Shown: positions 1 through 7,917 of the stretch, in pieces
Position numbering within the stretch: the first letter of the stretch is position 1
How the letters are laid out: every line of letters starts with the position of its first letter
Assembly (NCBI RefSeq): GCF_003243465.1
Contig: NZ_QFQZ01000050.1
Coordinates: 1 to 36,201, forward strand
Reading direction: 5' to 3'
DNA length: 36,201 nucleotides
DNA from: Caulobacter segnis
GTDB taxonomy: Bacteria; Pseudomonadota; Alphaproteobacteria; Caulobacterales; Caulobacteraceae
The notes under the pieces: model-generated
What the model was told of the DNA's origin: nothing
The model's input: only the letters and a program-made list of their open reading frames with translations
The model's database searches: none
Made by a program: the position numbers and the translations under genes

Positions 1-15
1 ACGCTTCACGTTCAT
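1..15 (-). CDS. Start of an IS transposase OrfA-like gene (partial)
   Basis: Only five codons are visible (MNVKR), preceded on the minus strand by a GGAGAGGAG Shine-Dalgarno stretch at good spacing. First ORFs of IS3-family elements commonly start with a short basic stretch like this. The assignment depends on the context of the truncated transposase gene beside it rather than on protein content. The gene runs off the left edge of the window. Confidence 0.3.
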
Positions 16-77
16 CAGACACTCCTCTCCAGCTCCGAAAAGCTAGCATGGGTGTCCACTGAAACGAGGGAGGATCA
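1..77 (-). mobile_element. Left end of a putative IS3-family insertion sequence (cut by window edge)
   Basis: Read on the minus strand, this stretch begins TGATCCTCCC, runs through GTGGACACCC, and reaches a strong ribosome-binding site (GGAGAGGAG) and an ATG at 13-15. The layout of TG-starting end, leader of about 60 bp, then a small first ORF is typical of IS3-family left ends. The tnsB-like reading frame coming from the right stops exactly here, and the TGA stop (75-77) would be the first three bases of the element. The exact end, the partner inverted repeat and the target duplication are outside the window, so the boundary at 77 is inferred. It could lie as low as about 55, at the TGGACACC motif. 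Confidence 0.42.
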
Positions 78-815
78 AAAACCTTCGAGCGCTCGGATGA
101 GCTTCCTAAGCGTTTCCTTCGAGGGACATCGGAGCGGGCCCTGCCCCTTTTGGCTCCGCTCTTGGTTCATCTGCTCGATATCGGTGAACAGGCGAGCGTA
201 CACGTCGCCGATCGATTTGCTGGCATCGGCCCAGTACAGGAGAGCCAACTCGTTCAGCTTGTCGCGAACCAGGCCCTCCAATCGGGGCGCCCTAACGACG
301 CGCCCGGACTGCGACATCATCTGCTTGAGCTGACGCTCACCTGGCGAACCGCGCTCAGCCAACCAACGGCGTATAGATCTTGGGTGGGGCCGAACCTTGA
401 GAGCCCGCACCTCGTCGGGTGCTTCGGACCATAGGTTGGCCACGATCTGATTGAGCCTGGCGTCACTGCCGCCCGACACGCCAAGGCGGTCAAGCGCGCT
501 TACGAGGTAGCGTCGCAGAATCGCGAACCTGTCCTTCTTCCGGATCTCTTCGCCATCGTACTCGCGTTTGGCGGCGAGCTTGCGCGCGGCGCCCTCCACC
601 AAGGAAGACAGTCGGATCAGCTTGCCGCACGCGTAGGCTTCTAGAGCCCAACGCATAGTCGGCGGCTTAGGGGCCTCAATGCCGCTGTCCACAAGGAAGG
701 GGGTCAGCGTCCTTTGGTCTGTGAAATGCAAAAGATCTTCATCGATGAACCGTTCAAAGCGAATCTCTCGCCCCTGATAGGACCAGGCTTGCGTGGGCTT
801 AAAATTGATCGTCAC
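75..815 (-). pseudogene. TnsB/TniA-like transposase, N-terminal fragment (disrupted)
   Basis: The 246-aa product resembles the N-terminal DNA-binding part of Mu/TnsB/TniA-type DDE transposases. A helix-turn-helix-like stretch around residues 140-170 (RPHPRSIRRWLAERG) is followed near the end by a second one (CPSKETLRKLIRALEGF). In this family the text normally continues into a DPY...ARYG-like linker and the RNase H-fold catalytic core. Here the frame stops, so the DDE core is absent and the usual length of roughly 600-700 aa is not reached. The start is GTG, and GTGA overlaps the tnsA-like stop by 4 bases, so the two were translationally coupled. The break coincides with the putative IS end. 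I infer that the insertion inactivated the transposase; a frameshift in the T-run of GGTTTTTGATCC is the alternative. Confidence 0.65.
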
Positions 816-1654
816 AGCGCACCCTCCGCATCGAGGGCGCCAATGTGCGCGGTCGGTGGCAGATTGACGGGACTTGACCGCGTCAGTGGTGCGTTAAGAT
901 CGATGGCGACGCAGCGCCCCACCATCATGGCGCAGATCTTTGCTCGCCCGACAACCTCATCTCCGAACGCCTGGGCAAGCTCGCCAAGTGGCAAAGGCGT
1001 CGACGCCGCGGCCAGGCGCTCGTGGACAACGAAGACATCCTTGGCGCCATACTGGGCCAAGCGGTGATGCTCAATCAGTTGGATCGTCGCGTTTCGAACT
1101 GTCCGAGCGCGAAGGGGCGCCGCAAACACGATCCGAAATGACCAGCCGACAACACGGCAGACTTGGGCGACGTGGTCGAGCTTTCGGCGATAGTCGACGT
1201 CAGTGAGATCGCGTCGGTCGCCTTTGACCTCTAGGATTTCGAGCGTTCCGTCGGCGAGGATGCGCGCGCAATCTGGCACATAGCTTCGCCGGACACCGTC
1301 GAGTACAAACTCGAAGCGGCACGGCTGGCTGAGATAGTTCGCCACCCGGATGTCCACCTCGGAATGCACGAAGACCGCGCGCTCGTTCATGCTCTCGAAG
1401 GCTAGAGGGCGACCGGCCTTTCGGCTCCCGTAGCTCCCGGTCGGCCTGATATTGCGGCCCGTGATGACCTCGCGCATGGGGCCGTCCGTGCTCGGCAAGA
1501 CGATCCGCGTCGCCGCGCTTATCGAGGCCCAATCGGCGCTGTCCTTGGCGCGGGTAAGTCCTGCTTGAAGCAGAGCGCGCACCGTCATCTCGGCTTCGGG
1601 GACGCTTTGGCGTTTGGGGCGAGCGATTGCTTCGCCAGGTATCTGCTTGGGCAT
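812..1654 (-). CDS. tnsA: TnsA-like endonuclease of a Tn7-like transposon
   Basis: TnsA makes the 5'-strand cuts at the ends of Tn7-like elements, working with TnsB. The 280-aa length is close to Tn7 TnsA (about 273 aa). The middle of the protein carries the restriction-endonuclease-fold signature of the family: an ESMNER helix (residues 87-92), the SEVDIRVANYLSQP stretch (98-111), YVPD with the candidate metal ligand D128, and LEVKGD with E142 and K144. The segment after residue 148 looks helical and may be the TnsC-binding end. The start is backed by GGGAGAGG seven bases upstream of the ATG. The gene is the first of a tnsA-tnsB pair reading toward the left edge, which places a transposon end upstream of it (above 1654), as in Tn7. 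With tnsB broken, it probably has no transposition role now. Confidence 0.75.
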   Translation of the reverse strand: MPKQIPGEAIARPKRQSVPEAEMTVRALLQAGLTRAKDSADWASISAATRIVLPSTDGPMREVITGRNIRPTGSYGSRKAGRPLAFESMNERAVFVHSEVDIRVANYLSQPCRFEFVLDGVRRSYVPDCARILADGTLEILEVKGDRRDLTDVDYRRKLDHVAQVCRVVGWSFRIVFAAPLRARTVRNATIQLIEHHRLAQYGAKDVFVVHERLAAASTPLPLGELAQAFGDEVVGRAKICAMMVGRCVAIDLNAPLTRSSPVNLPPTAHIGALDAEGAL

Positions 1655-1798
1655 ATTGCCTCTCCCTTGGGTTCAAGAGGGGTGAGGCGACGGCCGCGCA
1701 CCGTCATGTCGCACAGCCTGCTGCGCGATTGACTTTCCAACGGTGCGGGGGGAAAATCGAAGTGTCTGCAGAAGACAACTTCGGATTTTCCGAAAAGG

Positions 1799-1829
1799 CC
1801 TGAGCTGGTTGCCGCCAGCTCAGGTTTTT
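1799..1829 (+). terminator. Rho-independent terminator-like hairpin
   Basis: A perfect 10-bp stem CCTGAGCTGG / CCAGCTCAGG with a 6-nt loop is followed on the plus strand by TTTTT. No plus-strand gene ends just before it, and the minus strand has a weaker CCTTTTC run on the other side, so it may act in both directions. On the minus strand it lies 62 bp past the stop of the Nlp-like gene and upstream of tnsA. A second imperfect hairpin (CGAAGT...ACTTCG, about 1758-1783) sits beside it. The pair may instead be part of a transposon end. Confidence 0.55.
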
Positions 1830-1890
1830 CGTTTCCGCCGCTTAGAATTTGTCTTCGAAGCTCTAAGTCTTAGACCTGCGGAAAGCTAAA

Positions 1891-2106
1891 TCATCTCGCA
1901 TACCTTTCTGGCCAAAGCTGCTCGGGCTTGAGGTTCAGCGCATGTGCGATCGCCTGCTCCAGGCGTCGGGATCGGCCGTGGCCGCGCGAAACGAGTGACA
2001 CGGTCGTTGTGGCGACCTTCTCGGCTCTTGCTATCGCGCCGAGAGAGAGGCCGCGGCTATGCAGGGCGGCCTTGATCTCCGCATGCCGCTCTTCGTTCAC
2101 CAACAT
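1891..2106 (-). CDS. Nlp/Ner-family helix-turn-helix regulator
   Basis: The product is a 71-aa DNA-binding protein of the Nlp/Ner (SfsB-like) type, related to the Ner repressor of phage Mu. The core GLSLGAIARAEKVATTTVS followed by LVSRGHGRSRRLEQAIA is the family's helix-turn-helix, and it ends in the typical ALNLKPEQLWPERY tail. I chose the ATG at 2106, not the upstream in-frame start at 2163, because GGAGAGG lies four bases before it and the core begins soon after. It lies upstream of tnsA-tnsB on the same strand. Its leader contains several palindromes (2126-2137, 2152-2168, 2209-2224), so it likely represses itself and perhaps the transposase genes, as Ner does in Mu. That regulatory role is inferred. 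Confidence 0.75.
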   Translation of the reverse strand: MLVNEERHAEIKAALHSRGLSLGAIARAEKVATTTVSLVSRGHGRSRRLEQAIAHALNLKPEQLWPERYAR

Positions 2107-2125
2107 TGGCCTCTCCGAGAAAAGC

Positions 2126-2137
2126 GATTCGCGAATC
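2126..2137. promoter_or_regulatory. Perfect palindrome GATTCGCGAATC with two GANTC sites
   Basis: This 12-bp perfect palindrome lies 20-31 bp upstream of the chosen start of the Nlp-like gene, inside its 5' leader. Each arm is a GANTC site, the target of the cell-cycle methyltransferase CcrM in Caulobacter-type bacteria. It may be an operator, a methylation-sensitive control site, or both. Function is inferred from position and symmetry only. Confidence 0.4.
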
Positions 2138-2151
2138 AACTTAGAGATAAA

Positions 2152-2168
2152 TTGTCGCGACACGACAA
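2152..2168 (-). promoter_or_regulatory. Candidate operator within the nlp-like promoter
   Basis: The inverted repeat TTGTCG-N5-CGACAA is immediately preceded on the minus strand by TTGACA (2171-2176), a perfect -35 box. The A/T-rich stretch at about 2146-2153 would hold the -10, although no good TATAAT match is visible at ideal spacing. An inverted repeat between -35 and -10 is the usual layout for a self-repressed promoter, which fits the downstream Nlp/Ner-type gene. Confidence 0.45.
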
Positions 2169-2208
2169 TCTGTCAAAGAAACATCCACAGCCGGCAAAGT
2201 CAGATAAG

Positions 2209-2224
2209 TGCAATCATGATTGCA
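2209..2224. promoter_or_regulatory. Perfect 16-bp palindrome TGCAATCATGATTGCA
   Basis: An unbroken 16-bp dyad sits in the AT-rich region about 33 bp upstream of the -35 box of the Nlp-like gene. Its length and perfect symmetry suggest a dimeric regulator or transposase binding site. Which protein binds it cannot be told from the sequence. Confidence 0.4.
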
Positions 2225-2525
2225 TCAAAAATAGATGCACAATCCTCCATAACCCCAAATACTCGATCATATATCGTCATTTTAATTTAAATCCGGTCAC
2301 TAACCTTTCAAATTCAATCGAAACATACAAATCAAATGCCGCAAGCACGCTTGCACTGGGATCAGCGATAGCTCGCGTGATGGCTGTCGCCAATCACCAG
2401 GAGAAAGCGCCTTCTCCATCAAGCAGCCCTGGTGATTGACAGCATGGCGGCCTCGCCCCACCGTGGAACAGCGCACCCCAGACGCACACCTCGCGTGCGA
2501 GGGCTCCTGCAGCATTGAGGCATAC

Positions 2526-2819
2526 GTGGCCATTTTGACGACGACGCGAGATCAGATCCGCGTTGGGGCCGCCGCAAAGAGGGCCGGCGGATACGAAGAA
2601 CTCATCCGTCTCGACCGCGAGAAGAGAGCTGCAGGCCCGGGCGCGATACTCAAACGAGAGCCCGGCGGCCGCCTGCGCTATGTGCGGGCCGACACGGCCC
2701 TGAGACAGGCGTTACCAGAGGAGCAGCCTATAAGCTCGCCCCCCTCCGGCCGGGCGCTTCGCGACGGCAAAAGCCCTTTGGCGCAACTTCGCACGTGGCT
2801 GGAATCACTCAGCGGTTAG
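2526..2819 (+). CDS. Hypothetical protein, 97 aa
   Basis: I do not recognise this small protein. The likely start is GTG at 2526, which has GAGG five bases upstream; an in-frame TTG at 2436 has no comparable site and would add low-complexity residues. The visible product has a short basic and acidic helix-like segment (RVGAAAKRAGGYEELIRLDREKR), then a segment with alternating hydrophobics (ILKREPGGRLRYVRAD), and ends in ...LRTWLESLSG. There are no membrane segments or signal peptide. It lies alone, 263 bp before the HamA-like gene; I see nothing else in that gap. It could be a real island gene or a chance frame. Confidence 0.35.
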   Translation: MAILTTTRDQIRVGAAAKRAGGYEELIRLDREKRAAGPGAILKREPGGRLRYVRADTALRQALPEEQPISSPPSGRALRDGKSPLAQLRTWLESLSG

Positions 2820-3082
2820 TCGATCGCGCTGAGATCCAGGCCGAAAAGGGGCCACAATGTCGACGCCCCCCCTGAATGGGAAAAAATGACTCTAAGCGGA
2901 CCTTGAGAAGGTCCAGTGCTCGGCAATGCACCGTCCCCATCAAAAGGTGTTCCTCACTCGCCGCCGACGGCTACGGGTTGCAGCCAAGGCGCGATCCTGC
3001 ATGGAGGTCTGTCGCACAAGCGAACCCAGCTAATCCGCCAACCCCAGGTGGCGGTGGCAGCAAATTCGACTAAGCTCTGCCG

Positions 3083-4036
3083 ATGCACACGTGCCCAGCA
3101 CCGAAAGAAGCGCTCGACGGTTGGCTCAAGCCCTACCCCAGCACCGTGGACGGCTATGGACATCTGTTGCTCGAACAGATCGAAAAGGTCGATCAGGACC
3201 TGATCGATGCCTTAAGGCCATACTTCGAGTCCGCTCACCTCGACGCCCGCGAACATTTTCACGCCCAGATTGGCATCTCTTTGCATCCGGACGCGGCGGT
3301 TGGGCCCCCGTGTGTCAGCTATCCGAACTGTCTGCCCGCTAAAGCCCATCGGGGCCTGTTCGGGGAGGTCGTCGCGGGCCTTGTGACGCAAGCCTATCAG
3401 GACAACTTTGTTGGGGGTCACGCGTGGCAAGTGCCGATCTTTCTGTTCCGGCAGCATGACGACGTCGAAAACTATCTCTGGGCGCTGCGATGGAATCCTG
3501 CGCGGAAGCGTGAAATCTACGGTCGCCACGGCTCGGATTTCATCGGCATCGCGGTGAATTCGGCAGGGGAGGTAGTGCGTGTAATCGCGGGCGAGGCCAA
3601 GTGGCGCAAGCGTTTGCAGCCAGCTGTCGTCGCGAACCTGATGCTCGGCGACAAGGAGCGCAACGCGGCGGGTGTGCTTGTCCACAACGGTCGCGGCATC
3701 TGGTTCGAGATAAACCGAGATTCACCGATCCCGCACGGCTTGCGACAGCTTCAAAGACTACTTGAACAACGGGATCCCAATGGCCATGCCGCCGCGATCT
3801 TGTCGATTGATCGCGCGGTGTTAGGCTTGGCGGCCCCGTTTGCCAGGACGAACCTTGTCCTTATCGCTGGCAACGCTAGCGCCAATCGCGAGGCGAGAAC
3901 CAGCGTTATTCCCTGGGACGAGCTGCCCGAGGAATACACATCGGCCCATGATCTTCAGGTCGTGGAAGTTATCCTCTCCGGGGATGGGGATGACCTTATC
4001 GATGGCCTCTACAATACCCTTTGGCAGAATTGCTGA
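3083..4036 (+). CDS. HamA-like nuclease (Hachiman-type defence, DUF1837-like)
   Basis: This 317-aa protein resembles the HamA component of the Hachiman anti-phage system, a PD-(D/E)xK-type nuclease held in check by its helicase partner. The visible pieces are a conserved GLFGE (residues 91-95), a WALRWNPARKREIYGRHGSD segment with D152 as a candidate metal ligand, and GEAK (170-173) giving the E171-x-K173 pair. The C-terminal 140 residues are mixed alpha/beta without motifs I can name. The stop shares its last base with the next ATG (TGATG), so it is coupled to the helicase gene, the HamA-HamB order. No clear Shine-Dalgarno precedes the ATG. The assignment rests on the motif pattern and the partner; another nuclease-helicase pair is possible. 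Confidence 0.55.
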   Translation: MHTCPAPKEALDGWLKPYPSTVDGYGHLLLEQIEKVDQDLIDALRPYFESAHLDAREHFHAQIGISLHPDAAVGPPCVSYPNCLPAKAHRGLFGEVVAGLVTQAYQDNFVGGHAWQVPIFLFRQHDDVENYLWALRWNPARKREIYGRHGSDFIGIAVNSAGEVVRVIAGEAKWRKRLQPAVVANLMLGDKERNAAGVLVHNGRGIWFEINRDSPIPHGLRQLQRLLEQRDPNGHAAAILSIDRAVLGLAAPFARTNLVLIAGNASANREARTSVIPWDELPEEYTSAHDLQVVEVILSGDGDDLIDGLYNTLWQNC

Positions 4037-7000
4037 TGGCCGAGCGCGATCAGGACAGGCTTGAGGCTGCAGAACGAGTGCGGCGCGAGTTGGCGATTGA
4101 AAACCAGCTCAGCCGAGCTCAGGCTCGAGCTTACGTCAGGTGTCTGCAATCGACTTGGCAGGTCCAGACGATCCAGTGGGACGAAAAGGACTCCCAGCGA
4201 CAGCTATCGGATGCCCGTCGCTTACTGCATGCGGCTCATGTTTTCCGTTCGATCGAAGGGGCGGGCTCGCTCCGCGCAATCGACTGCTACCGAAGAACTG
4301 GTGAAATTCTCGAGTGGCTATCGCGCGCCTCGGATTCCATCCGTGGTGCGGTGCCAATCGAACTGCTCGCAGCTGGTGCCTATCAGCTTGGCGGACTGCC
4401 AGCGATGGCGAGTGGGCTTCTGTCGCAGATTCGGTCGAGACACGCCGGGGTGCGGTTGTTCAGTTCCTTCCTGAGAGCAGATTTCGATGGCGTTCTGCGT
4501 CGCGCAGGGCGGTTCTGGCGACGTCATGTTGATCTCACGGGCGCCGAATCCGGTGAGATGTTGCTCCGCGCCATGGGTGCCGAGCCTGCCGACGATGTTG
4601 ATCCGCCTACGCCGGCGTGGGGGCTCAGCGTCGAGCTGGTACGGAGCCTTGGCCTCATTGCTGATTGCCTGCGGCGCGGCGACGAAGACCGGCTGCAAAT
4701 TGCGCTGGCTAAGCTCCACGCCTTGGATGCACTCGCGACCCGAGTTTTTAGCGATGACGCGTTTTTGGTGATTAGCCTGATGCGAGAAGTCGCCGACAGC
4801 TTCGTCGCCGCCTCGATTTACGCGCCGCTTCGAGCGCTTTCGGCGCTTCGGCCCGAACGAAGAGCTCGGCTGCTTGCCTACGGCCGAGACCAGTTTAGCA
4901 GAGGGCGCGGCATCTTGTGGACGTCGCAGCAGCACGGATTGCAACGCCTGTTGCGCGAGGACTCCTTCGCGCTCTGCACGCCGACAGGGTCCGGCAAAAC
5001 CCTCGTCGCCAACCTTGCGCTCGTCAAAGAGCTATTGTTGCGGGAGGACGACGGTTTCTTGGGGCGCTTGGCACTCTACATCGTGCCGTCTCGCGCGTTG
5101 GCAGGTGAAGTCGAAGCGAAGCTGACCTCTGAGCTAGGCCAAGATATCACCGTTACGGGACTTTATGGCGGCGCTGATTGGGGGATCACCGATTACTGGC
5201 TGACCAGCGAACAGCCTGTCGTGCTTATCGCTACCGTCGAGAAGGCCGAGGCGCTGATGCGCTATCTGGGCCAAATGCTTATGGCACGCCTGAGCCTTTT
5301 GATCGTCGATGAGGCTCACCAGGTTGTGCCCGAAGCGGACGAAGCCACGCGCCTCAGTTTTTCGGAACATAGCAACCGATCCATTCGTCTCGAGGCGCTG
5401 GTTTCGAGAATCTTAGCGCAACGTCCAGAGGTGGTCCGGATTGCCCTGACCGCAGTGGCTGGCGGCGCTGCGGGACCAGTCGCTAGGTGGGTCGAGGGGA
5501 GTCCGAATGCCGAGCCTGTCGGGGTACGCTATCGCAGCACGCGCCAGGTCATCGGTGTGTTGGAGACTACGCCGAACCGGCGCGGACGCATCCTTCTCGA
5601 TCTGATGAATGGGTTGCCCCTGTACCTCCGGGGCGACGATGACCCGGTCTATTTGCGGCTCCAAATCCCAGCCATGCCGGAGTTGCCTGCCGCTTGGCGC
5701 AATAGCCTCAACCATTTCAACTCGCTCAACGTTTTGTGGACTGCACTCCACTTGGCTGGCGAAGACCAGCGCATTCTGATCTCGGTGGCGCAGGAGCCAG
5801 AGAAGACTATGCGATGGTATAAGGAGGCGCTGGCTCACGATGATTGGAGTAACGCACCAAAGTTCCGGCCGCCAGCAGCGGCAGACCGAGCTCGGTTCGA
5901 CGAAGCGCGCTCAGCGTGTCTCGACTATTGCGGTGCGGAGTCATTCGAACTGTTCTTGTTGGAGCGAGGGATCGCAACTAGTCACGGACAGATGCCTCAG
6001 CGTCTGCGTCGGCTCATGGTCGATCTCATCAACCGCAAGGTTTGCCCGATCACCGTTGCGACAGCGACGTTGACCGAAGGCGTCAACCTGCCGTTTGATC
6101 TGATTTTCCTCACTTCATTGAAGCGCAGATCTTGGGACCCTGTGGAGGAAGAGCAGGTCGTTAGCCCCCTGACCACTTCGGAGTTCCGAAACCTAGCCGG
6201 CCGCGCGGGTCGTCCCGGAGCCGCTCGCGGTATTGAAGGCATGACCCTGGTTGCCCTGCCGACGCGCAACTCTTCCACGGCGGCGGGCCAGCAGACGGTC
6301 CAGAACCGTCAACGGGCCGCCCTTGCCGAGGACTATGAGCGGCTCAGGGCGGCGCTCGTCATCGAGGAGCGCGCCCCCGACGATGTCGCTAGTCCTCTCG
6401 CCATGTTACTCAATCGGATTTGGGAGCGGGCGCATGCGCTGTTGGGTGTGGCCCCGGCCGATTTCTTGATCTGGCTCGAGGCCACGGCGCCGGCCGTGGT
6501 GAGCGGCGACGTGGGCACAGGCGCCACAGCCGGCCCAGCCCGGCTCGCGGACGCTATGGATGAGCTCGACGCTCTTCTTCTGACGACGCTTGAGGAAGTC
6601 GCGCGGGCCGAGGAAGCGGATATGACCCGCGCTAGAGCCGAGCAGCATTTAGCCGAACTATGGCGCACCACGTTCACTGCTGTTGCAACCGCGCAGGAGG
6701 CTTGGTTGGAACAGGCGTTCATCCGCCGCGGTGTGGGTCTGGTCGAAAACGTCTATCCAGATCCTGATGAGCGGCGGCGTCTTTATCGTTACGGCTTGCC
6801 GCCGGCCATCGGCCGACGGTTCGAAGCTGTCGCCCGACAGATACGTGAAACGATCGAGGCGGCCGACGGTTACGGCGATCAGGACCCGACCGCGAGAGTT
6901 GATCTCTTCGAAGCCTTGGGCGAACTGATTTCTGCCGACCGCGGCTTTGGCTTCCGTGTTCGCCGGACCGATAGCGACGAGGCGATCTTAGCCCAATGGA

Positions 7001-7677
7001 ACAATGTCCTCGGGTGGTGGATGAACGAGCCCGGCGTGGCCGGCCCTTCGGCTGAAAGCCTGCGATCCTGGCAGCGTTTCGTCGCCGACAATCTAGAATT
7101 TCGCCTTGGCGTCGCCATTGGTGCGGTGGTTGCCGACGCCTGGGCGGAAGGAGCAGCAGACGGTCTTGAAGTTCCAAGCCTCGCCACTTGGAAAGCCACG
7201 ACAGGTCTGCCTTGGGTCGGTTTTTGGGCGCGTGAATTGCTGCGCTGGGGCACTCACGATCCATTCGTAGCGTTCTGCCTGGCGCAAGGGCTCGCCCCGA
7301 CGAGAGAAGCAGCGGGCGCAAGGCGAGATGCATTCGAGGCATGGCTTGAAGATCAGGTGGATGTGGTCTCCGCCGAGGATCGCATCGATCCGCAGTACTT
7401 TCTTGATTGGGAAAAGTCACAACGTGCGCCCGAGGAACCGCATGCTGTCCCGCCGCCCATCCGGGCAGCTTTGACCGGCACCACTGGCGCTCGCGGGCGC
7501 TATCCCGTGATCCCGATCAAACGCCACGACGGCGTGGCTTGGCTCGATCCCGCTGGCTTCGAACTGGCAGTGACTCACGAACGCGTCCAGCTTGGACGGA
7601 ACCGGTCTCGCAGTGATTACCAGCTTGCCATCGCTGGCGATGAGCCGACCGTGGCGCGATTGTTCAGGCCCGCCTAA
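4036..7677 (+). CDS. HamB-like Ski2-type DEAH helicase (Hachiman-type defence)
   Basis: The 1213-aa superfamily 2 helicase starts at the ATG overlapping the upstream stop; an upstream in-frame TTG at 4021 is less likely. Motif I is PTGSGKT (residues 316-322), motif II is DEAH (425-428), a TEGVNLPFD motif V follows, and motif VI is NLAGRAGR (719-726). The wording of motifs V and VI is that of Ski2-like helicases, the class of HamB. About 310 residues precede the helicase core, mostly helical, and about 480 follow, also helix-rich with no recognised domain, which makes the protein longer than the HamB proteins I know of. HamB is thought to survey DNA and release HamA when it senses damage or invading DNA. 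The job here is inferred from the pairing with the nuclease. Confidence 0.65.
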   Translation: MAERDQDRLEAAERVRRELAIENQLSRAQARAYVRCLQSTWQVQTIQWDEKDSQRQLSDARRLLHAAHVFRSIEGAGSLRAIDCYRRTGEILEWLSRASDSIRGAVPIELLAAGAYQLGGLPAMASGLLSQIRSRHAGVRLFSSFLRADFDGVLRRAGRFWRRHVDLTGAESGEMLLRAMGAEPADDVDPPTPAWGLSVELVRSLGLIADCLRRGDEDRLQIALAKLHALDALATRVFSDDAFLVISLMREVADSFVAASIYAPLRALSALRPERRARLLAYGRDQFSRGRGILWTSQQHGLQRLLREDSFALCTPTGSGKTLVANLALVKELLLREDDGFLGRLALYIVPSRALAGEVEAKLTSELGQDITVTGLYGGADWGITDYWLTSEQPVVLIATVEKAEALMRYLGQMLMARLSLLIVDEAHQVVPEADEATRLSFSEHSNRSIRLEALVSRILAQRPEVVRIALTAVAGGAAGPVARWVEGSPNAEPVGVRYRSTRQVIGVLETTPNRRGRILLDLMNGLPLYLRGDDDPVYLRLQIPAMPELPAAWRNSLNHFNSLNVLWTALHLAGEDQRILISVAQEPEKTMRWYKEALAHDDWSNAPKFRPPAAADRARFDEARSACLDYCGAESFELFLLERGIATSHGQMPQRLRRLMVDLINRKVCPITVATATLTEGVNLPFDLIFLTSLKRRSWDPVEEEQVVSPLTTSEFRNLAGRAGRPGAARGIEGMTLVALPTRNSSTAAGQQTVQNRQRAALAEDYERLRAALVIEERAPDDVASPLAMLLNRIWERAHALLGVAPADFLIWLEATAPAVVSGDVGTGATAGPARLADAMDELDALLLTTLEEVARAEEADMTRARAEQHLAELWRTTFTAVATAQEAWLEQAFIRRGVGLVENVYPDPDERRRLYRYGLPPAIGRRFEAVARQIRETIEAADGYGDQDPTARVDLFEALGELISADRGFGFRVRRTDSDEAILAQWNNVLGWWMNEPGVAGPSAESLRSWQRFVADNLEFRLGVAIGAVVADAWAEGAADGLEVPSLATWKATTGLPWVGFWARELLRWGTHDPFVAFCLAQGLAPTREAAGARRDAFEAWLEDQVDVVSAEDRIDPQYFLDWEKSQRAPEEPHAVPPPIRAALTGTTGARGRYPVIPIKRHDGVAWLDPAGFELAVTHERVQLGRNRSRSDYQLAIAGDEPTVARLFRPA

Positions 7678-7716
7678 ATTAGCGTGCAGCATGAGTAAGG
7701 CTCGGCGTATGCCCGC

Positions 7717-7917
7717 ATGAGCGCAAACTTCGACGACGATGAAGACCTTGAAGTCGAATTCAAGGCGCGACGGGTCTTTTCCTGCGACGCGGCGAACCTC
7801 GTCTCCGCGATCGTGATGTCGCCGGAAGTTGCGCTTTGTGTCTACCGTCGAACCGACTACAATCTTTTGGTGGCGAGGGAAACTGTTCGGGCGGAACTTG
7901 GCATCTTCTTTAGATAA
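7717..7917 (+). CDS. Small hypothetical protein between the two defence modules
   Basis: A 66-aa ORF begins 39 bp after the helicase stop. It has an acidic start (MSANFDDDEDLEVEFKARR) followed by a hydrophobic beta-like region and ends ...VRAELGIFFR. Its 3' end overlaps the earliest possible start of the following nuclease gene in another frame, so it may be translationally coupled to it. I do not recognise a family. It could be an accessory subunit of either neighbouring system, or a remnant. No strong ribosome site is visible before its ATG. Confidence 0.4.
   Translation: MSANFDDDEDLEVEFKARRVFSCDAANLVSAIVMSPEVALCVYRRTDYNLLVARETVRAELGIFFR

Larger units (their letters stand above)
2107..2525. 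other. AT-rich, palindrome-dense intergenic region
   Basis: About 420 bp between the Nlp-like gene and the first plus-strand gene is clearly richer in A and T than the rest of the window, especially 2200-2340. It contains a candidate promoter and operator for the regulator, a perfect 16-bp palindrome, and a bulged inverted repeat GATTGCATC / GATGCACAATC (about 2218-2240). I see no convincing gene; the frames here lack ribosome sites and recognisable content. It is a plausible place for the right end of the Tn7-like element, but I could not define terminal repeats. Confidence 0.5.
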
